Origin: Riptortus pedestris
Taxonomy: Eukaryota > Arthropoda > Insecta > Hemiptera > Alydidae
DNA: 64,000 nucleotides
Assembly: GCA_019009955.1 (NCBI GenBank)
Contig: CM032228.1
Span: 103,986,001 to 104,050,000, forward strand
Reading direction: 5' to 3'
How positions within the stretch are numbered: the first letter of the stretch is position 1; every line of letters begins with the position of its first letter. This document shows, in pieces, positions 58,269 to 64,000 of the stretch. The notes below the pieces were generated by a model. The model ran no database searches and was not told the origin of the DNA. It was given only the letters and a program-made list of their open reading frames with translations. Position numbers and translations under genes: made by a program.

Positions 58269-58469
58269 CTGAAAGTTAAAAGTTTCTAAATAATTACTAT
58301 AGAAAAAATAATACAGTTTGTAATACATATTTAAAAAAAATAAAAAAGACTATTATTTTTTTGTCGCTATCTATGTGTCATGGGAAATGAAATCTTATGA
58401 GAGTTAAGATATGAGCTTATATATGAGGGATTAGTGAAAATACATTCAAGAGGCAAATTATACATACAA

Positions 58470-59200
58470 ACATAGTAATCTTTGTTGGTACATTGATTTT
58501 CTTTCTCAAAGTATCATGAAACATTTTTGTTCCACATGAAATTGAAATATCAGCAACTTATGGTTTTGGTATCTGTTCATTTTCACGACTGAACCGAATT
58601 TGATGAAACTTGGATGAGTATCTCCAGTTATCTAACTTAGGCTTTAGACTATAGTAATATTCTCAAAGACGAGCGAGAGTGGGCATTTTAATGGAGGTCA
58701 GAAAGGAAAAATCGCGATCCTATTTGTTTTTCTACAAACATGCACATAACTAAAGCTGTTTATAATTTAAGATAACTTTTGCTATATACACCTTTGCACT
58801 ATAGAAAGTATAATCAAGAAAAGACACTAAAAACTATTGCAGGTGTTAACAATGTTGTTGAGCACAAATAACTAAAACTAAATGAATCTCAATATGTGAG
58901 TTAGTATAAACTTATCCTAGATTATAAGCTATATTGACTTTTTTAGGAACAAACAATAGGGGGGGGGGTTGCAAGAGAGACCTCAAACGAGAATCAGTGA
59001 TATTTTGTTTCCCTTTGACTGTTTCTTATTTCCGAAAATTGTTTATTTTGGGTAAGTTTGAAATGTGCATTTTTGTTATATAAGTGTGTATAAACCAAGT
59101 AATTTACATATAAGTATTGCTATAGTATACTATTCACCCTAATGTATTTATTAAAATTGTACCTCACCTTGACAAACTATCAGGTATATTAAGTGCATAA
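58470..59200 (+). mobile_element. Helitron-like family A, strongly decayed copy
   Basis: It follows the family order 'ttggtacattgattttcttt', 'gactgaaccgaatttgatga', 'actttagg'-like and 'gagagtgggcattttaatgg', then a second unit near 58950, but no terminal hairpin. It lies in the sodium-channel intron. Confidence 0.5.
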
Positions 59201-59470
59201 AATTGCTGCTTTTGTGCTTTAGACCACTTTTGGGGAAAGAAACTTTTATTCTTACATGGTTCAGAATATAGGATATTATTCAAGATTATAATATGTATAT
59301 AAGACCCATGGTGCTTTGAAATGTAAATGGGATTTCTTTAGAAACAGTTTGATATTTATTCCACCAGACACAATAATTTTTAAAACACAAAGATCCTCTA
59401 GTTTCTAGAAAGCTATAAAGGAAGAACCTTGCAAGGAATAATATTCACACTCATTATTCAGTCTAAATAT

Positions 59471-60690
59471 AGGGTTGGCAAATAAGTCCTTTCGGTTTTT
59501 GTATTCATGCTTTGTTTACAATATGTCACATTTATCTGATGCAATTAATCCCAACAGAGGATTGTTTATCCTATTTGTAATCTGTAAACAGTTATGTCTG
59601 TCGACACTTGTTAAGATTAGGTCAGTATTGCGTTTGTGATCCAGCTGAGAAGATGGACGGTAATTTATTGCATTATAGGCATATTTTGCTGTATTATTTC
59701 AAAAAAGGAAAGGGAGCTGCAGAGGCTCATAAAAAAATATGCGGGGTCTATGGGGATAAAGCCTTAACTGAGCGCACGTGCCAAAATTGGTTTGCCAAGT
59801 TTAGGGCAGGGAATTTTGACATAAACGACGCACCACGACCTGGTCGTCCACAAGAAATTGAAAGCATTGATGTTAAGGCTATAGTCGATCAAAATCCTTC
59901 CAAATCAGTGCGAGACATTGCTGAGGCCCTAGACATATCACATACAAGCGTAGAAAATCATTTGCGGAAGCTCGGCTACGTTTCTAGGCTGGATGTTTGG
60001 TCCCCCTCTCTCTGACCGAAGCCAACTTGGCAAAACGCATTTCCATTTGCAATTCCCTGCGAAAACGTCAAGAAAACGATCCATTTCTTAAAAGACTTGT
60101 GACAGGGGATGAAAAGTGGATTGTCTATGATAATGTGGTGTGAAAAAAATCTTGGAGACGGATAATAAGTAATAAAGCGGGATTGCACCCAAAGAAGATA
60201 ATGCTTTCTGTATGGTGGGATTTCAAGGGTGTGATTTTTTATGACCTGCTGCTACAAGGTAAATCAATCGATTCCACTCTATACTGCCCAGAACTGGCAA
60301 ATCGAAAGGGTGTCGTCTTCCATCATGATAATGTCAGGCCCCACACTTCCTTTAGTCACCCGCAACAAATTGTTAGCCCTTGGATGGGATCTTTTGCCCC
60401 ACCCTCCCTATTCACCGGACCTTGCTCCTAGTGACTACCACTTATTCCGGTCTCTACAAAATTCCTTAGGCGGAAAACGGTTTGAAAACAAACAGGGTGT
60501 CAGGGAGCACCTTGACATCATTTTTTCGCTAATAAACCACAGACATTCTATGAGCATGGGATTATTCAGCTGATGGAGAGATGGGGTAAAGTAATAGAAA
60601 ATAATGGACATTGAACAATGGTCTGGTTTACTTGAAGACCTCAATATCTTTCATAATATTGTTTTTATCAGAAAGACCACATTATGTTTA
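59471..60690 (+). mobile_element. Mariner element with left terminus
   Basis: The left terminus AGGGTTGGCAAATAAGTCCT follows a TA. The transposase lies within at 59653-60645. A clear matching right terminus was not found; a weak similarity ('tttatcagaaagaccac') lies near 60665. Confidence 0.75.
59653..60645 (+). pseudogene. Mariner transposase (DD34D type), broken
   Basis: From ATG 59653, residues 1-120 carry the paired helix-turn-helix DNA-binding domain (ERTCQNWFAKFRAGNFDIND, then APRPGRP, the hinge motif). A missing base near 60000 shifts the frame after SRLDVW and gives a stop at 60015. The catalytic half continues in other frames: LVTGDEKWIVYDN (first Asp), a stop near 60140, HHDNVRPHTS (second Asp), another shift, and PPYSPDLAPSDYHLF (third Asp). 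The three Asp residues and their spacing identify mariner. At least two frameshifts and one stop make it dead, but the divergence looks modest. It sits in the sodium-channel intron on the opposite strand from that gene. Confidence 0.85.
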
Positions 60691-60808
60691 AAATGTATTT
60701 TTCAGTATGAATAGATTGCTTGCTGTATAAATTTCAAAATTATGATTTCCAGCTTCAGGTCACAAAATGCAATGTATTAGTGATCTAAAAGAATGCCTCA
60801 AGTAGATT

Positions 60809-60811
<3 letters not shown>

Positions 60812-60868
<57 letters not shown>
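60812..60868. repeat. (TA)n microsatellite
   Basis: About 28 TA units, with no family A or B block recognised at its edges. Confidence 0.9.
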
Positions 60869-60870
<2 letters not shown>

Positions 60871-60954
60871 GGGAATGAATTTTGTCATCATAAATTATAT
60901 TATTCTACTATTGTTAGGAATGACCATTTACTTGGAATAACCTTAATAAATTTT

Positions 60955-61481
60955 CAGGGGGAAACCAGTTTTATTTAACCTGCTATGACAGGTAACACAG
61001 CCAGCTAATTACTTTCAACTTCATCTCATACTGGGTAGTCCCTGAAAACAATTTTATCATATTTCATTGAATGCTAGGAAGACGTAACAGTTATTTTTTG
61101 ATGGGAAACCAGATTTTTTTTACAACCTCATGTACAATAATAAGTTCGTCAATATTCATCCAATAACCATTCCATGCTTCAAGCATAAAACAATATCAAG
61201 GTACTTTCACGAAAACAAAGGGATTAGTCAGAGCTTAGTCAACCAAGTATTTATATTTTGATGGAAAACTATTATTAATTCAGTTCATCCAATTGCCACA
61301 TTTTACTTCATGGATATTAAAACTGAATGGCTGTACAGTTATTGTACATGTTACAGGATATTTCTGTTATGTGACTAAAACAATGGGATGATTATTTCAT
61401 AAGTTAATCCAATCTTTATATTTATACAGGAAACCATTTCTATTTGTACCCGTCAACGATGGGTAACACGGCAAGTGTAAT
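60955..61481 (+). mobile_element. Possible third Helitron-like family, two 3' tails
   Basis: Two related ends, 'cctgctatgacaggtaacac' plus AGCCAGCTAAT (to about 61006) and 'cccgtcaacgatgggtaaca' plus CGGCAAG (to about 61477). Each has a small hairpin followed by TAACAC-GGC-type sequence and a CTRR-like end. Both are preceded by 'ggaaaccatttctatttg'-like sequence. Start and coding content are unknown. Confidence 0.4.
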
Positions 61482-62420
61482 AATAATTTAAATAAGGTGT
61501 GTTTAAGGAAAATTAACAACAGAGCATATGAGTACAAGACCTTTCTTGGCTCCCCTGTAAAAGAATTGTCTATGCCATGTTGCCTTTCAATAAGTTGGAT
61601 TATTTTTTTTATTTCTTAGTTCATAGCTTGGTCTTTTTTACTCTGGAAAAGTCTGTAAAGGGCCATTTTATTGCAAAGATGTATTCCTAACCTCACTTGA
61701 GGCCAGGAGTTCTTTCTTCATTATTTATGAATTATTTCTTACCTCTTTAAGAGGTACTTCTCTGTTTTTAAAGTCACATTTTTTTGTTTTTTCTGGACTA
61801 GTATACCAGGATGGTCAAGATCTTCAATTATAGCTGTGAGAAAACATCTTCAAATGTACAATGAATTTAGTGCCTTTTTAAATAAATCTTTGGCATCAAG
61901 AGTGACTTCTGCAGGTTAACCATAATCATCATGCATTCTCCACCCAATATGCAATATGGTGGCACTAGAGACCAAAGGTTGCCTCTTCAATATTCAAGTA
62001 ACTACTCGATTGAAACACTTGAGTCAAAAGTTGTTAAGGCAAGTTTTTTGAGAAATGCAGTTTATACCAGAATATATATCCTTATGACCTTAAGTTCTAT
62101 TATGTTGCTAAAAGATTTGCAGATGAGACAGCTGAAAGCCCGTCAAACTGTGACCTTCTCATGTCTAATGGACAGTTTTAGAAACAGAGGGTGGTAAATT
62201 GCTTTTTCAGGTCATAAGTAGTTAAGTCAAGTAGTTGCAGCGCCAGGCACTTGGTGGTCAGCATGCTAGCCAAATCTTTGCTGCCAGCAGTTTATTCACC
62301 GTCTTTTGAGAAAGGAAGAAGGTATCTGTGAAAGATCCTTCAATAGAATGAATCTGTTTTTATTATCATAAGAGATTATTTCTTCCAGTAACAAACATTG
62401 GGAAATCATATCATAATATG
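61482..62420. other. Sodium-channel intron, nothing recognised
   Basis: No exon or named repeat is seen. Small open frames lack domains. Confidence 0.4.
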
Positions 62421-62428
62421 CTACATAC

Positions 62429-62674
62429 TTGAAGTCAAAATCACTAAAGGAAGATATTAGCTCTCCAAATTGGTATTTTCCAAACAAAGTTGAGCAATCT
62501 GTCAAGGAGCTACATGTTTTCATGGACAACTGTACATCACAGGGCAAAAAGAGATGTGTGTGTTGGCATTCTGGTTGCATCAGTCTCAGGCACAGTTTAG
62601 AAAGTTTAACTTTACTACTAAATCTTAGGATGCCCATTGATAGAAATTTTGGGAATACTGAAAGGAAAAATTGA
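62429..62674 (+). pseudogene. Transposase-like fragment with a DNCTSQGK motif
   Basis: An 81-codon frame reads VKELHVFMDNCTSQGKK, then SLESLTLLLNLRMPIDRNFG and NTERK. From memory, D-N-C-x2-Q-x-K followed about 45 residues later by (GH)xxxxxDxxFGxIER is a pattern in large families of repetitive arthropod proteins of transposon type. The expected G-H before P-I-D is absent. It is probably a remnant; the superfamily is not assigned. Confidence 0.4.
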
Positions 62675-62821
62675 ACAATAGATAAAGTATAAGCTCCTTC
62701 CTCATGGGCCAAACTGATCAGAGATTGATTAGAATTCCATAGCCCAAACACTGCGCACTATACGGAGTATCAGGTAAGAATCAATGCAATTTTTCAATCA
62801 AATGAACTTTTTATGCTGATT

Positions 62822-62945
62822 TTAGCAGATTTCCCTTAAGGGTAATCAGCTATTGAGGTCATACTCATGATGCTTATTCGAAAAATTTCTTCAAATGTCC
62901 ATCGATCCTACCTAGGAGATGACGAAAATGAGGTCCGTTCAAAAT

Positions 62946-63006
<61 letters not shown>

Positions 63007-63692
63007 CTGTTAACGCTCTAGCGGTCGCAATTTTTTTTTTATCGTTACGAAACTCGATATTTAACCGTTTTATGTAAAAAGACAGATCAAGTTCGTTAAT
63101 GGCTGAAATCAGACTAGAGGGAGGAGGGGTTTAGAGGGGGGGGATTTTCGAAAATTCAAAATATCTCCGTTATTATGCATTGGATCGAAAAATTGTATAG
63201 AACCAATCTTATTGAAAATTAAATTTACTATAAATATAGTTATATACATTTATTCCTTACCTTGAATATTAACCGAGATATTTGCATTTTTATGAAGTCT
63301 GTGGGACACGTGGTCGGGTATAGTTCGGATTAGGTCGGCCGTTTCCGTAACTTCTCGGCTCAGGTGGAAGCTTCTCCTAACCTTACCTGTCATTTCTAAC
63401 CTTACCTTACTTTTGTTACTTTGTGAGATTTATGCAAATACGTTCTGTTCATCCCCCCCCCCCCCTTCTTTAGCTCTTGGACTACTAAAATTTGAGTTGT
63501 TAAAATATAAATTATTCTTACAATTCAGAAGCCGTTTCAGTTGGGAATTGATTTTAATTAACTGAAAGATTTCTCATTACCGTTTGTATTTAATCACGGT
63601 GGTGTTGTATTACCAGTATGCAGATTTCTCTATTAAAAACTTCACATGGGAAATCTGCTTAGTTTACCCAGCCCCTGCGTGACGGACTTTTT
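62822..63692 (-). mobile_element. HINE-like family B, complete, inverted, long subfamily
   Basis: It runs from TTAGCAGATTTCCCTTAAGG (with a mutated hairpin arm) through a (TA)n centre at 62948-63001 to 'cagcccctgcgtgacggact' and T5. It shares the 'cacgtggtcgggtatag' and poly-C segments with 33577-34388. Confidence 0.85.
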
Positions 63693-64000
63693 ACCTGTGA
63701 TCAGCTTCCTTCACCATCCAGCAACTCAAAAATGAATTAATGACTAACTTCCTCAATTTTTAGTACAAAATTAATAGTATCTGGCTGGCTCCCAAAAAAA
63801 TCCAGGACATCCCATCCATCTTGAGTACATACTGTGAGGAAAGACGCCCTATTTGTTTTGAATGCATCGAATTATTGGCTTCCATTGAAAACACTCACTC
63901 TTCTTAAATGGTATTGAGTTAATTGAATATGTGGAGCATTTTTAATGCCGGGTACTTGAAACCCTTTTTTATGATCTTGTATGTGTTATTTAGTCAGTTA
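63693..64000. other. Sodium-channel intron, nothing recognised
   Basis: No exon or repeat is recognised up to the window edge. Confidence 0.4.

Noticed and set aside
61931..62197. 88-codon open frame
   Set aside because: No domain, no codon pattern and no neighbours to support it. Chance frames of this size are expected in 64 kb.
58269..64000. Further sodium-channel exons
   Set aside because: No minus-strand frame with domain IV S5 or S1-S4 sequence is seen here. The interval reads as intron.

Overview
This is an AT-rich, intron-rich and heavily transposon-loaded piece of an arthropod genome, almost certainly an insect. The insect call rests on the last exon of a para-type voltage-gated sodium channel whose S6 segment, EF-hand-like region, IQ motif and C-terminus have the insect form. 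The mariner, piggyBac, R1-like, RTE-like and Penelope-like remnants agree with it. The order cannot be settled from this window.

Three host genes are present. (1) On the minus strand, the first five coding exons (15661 down to 5314) of an RNF115/RNF126-type E3 ubiquitin ligase. The RING exon is not seen and should lie left of the window. (2) On the plus strand, a complete six-exon gene (15972-41954, 394 codons) for a homologue of GLMP, the glycosylated lysosomal membrane protein. Its first exon is a 20-codon signal-peptide exon found by hand. (3) On the minus strand, the terminal exon of the sodium channel (58268-57501), with the rest of the gene to the right. Genes 1 and 2 are divergent, with 310 bp between start codons, so they probably share a bidirectional promoter. 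No operon-like or pathway logic links the three genes.

Nearly everything else is mobile-element sequence in introns and intergenic DNA. Two families dominate. Family A is a Helitron-like family with a 5' (TA)n tract, about 296-bp internal tandem units and a 3' hairpin followed by CTAG. Family B is a Helentron/HINE-like family with a hairpin at each end, inverted subterminal GCAGATTTCCC motifs, a central (TA)n tract and a CTAA end. The window also holds TTAA-flanked piggyBac elements (one with a recognisable dead transposase), hAT-type elements, two mariners, an internally deleted Ty3/gypsy-like LTR element, a tRNA-derived SINE family with target-site duplications, and R1-, RTE- and Penelope-like fragments.

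Layout: 0-5 kb, Helitron with nested insertions and a hAT element; 5-16 kb, ubiquitin-ligase exons and introns; 16-42 kb, GLMP with five large repeat-filled introns; 42-57 kb, intergenic nested repeats and a decayed R1-like LINE; 57.5-64 kb, sodium-channel exon and its upstream intron with a mariner. I found no CRISPR array, rRNA, functional tRNA or clearly new protein-coding system. The most interesting material is the structure and nesting of families A and B, the palindromic piggyBac composite at 18.5-19.5 kb and the primer-binding-site/integrase junction in the LTR element.
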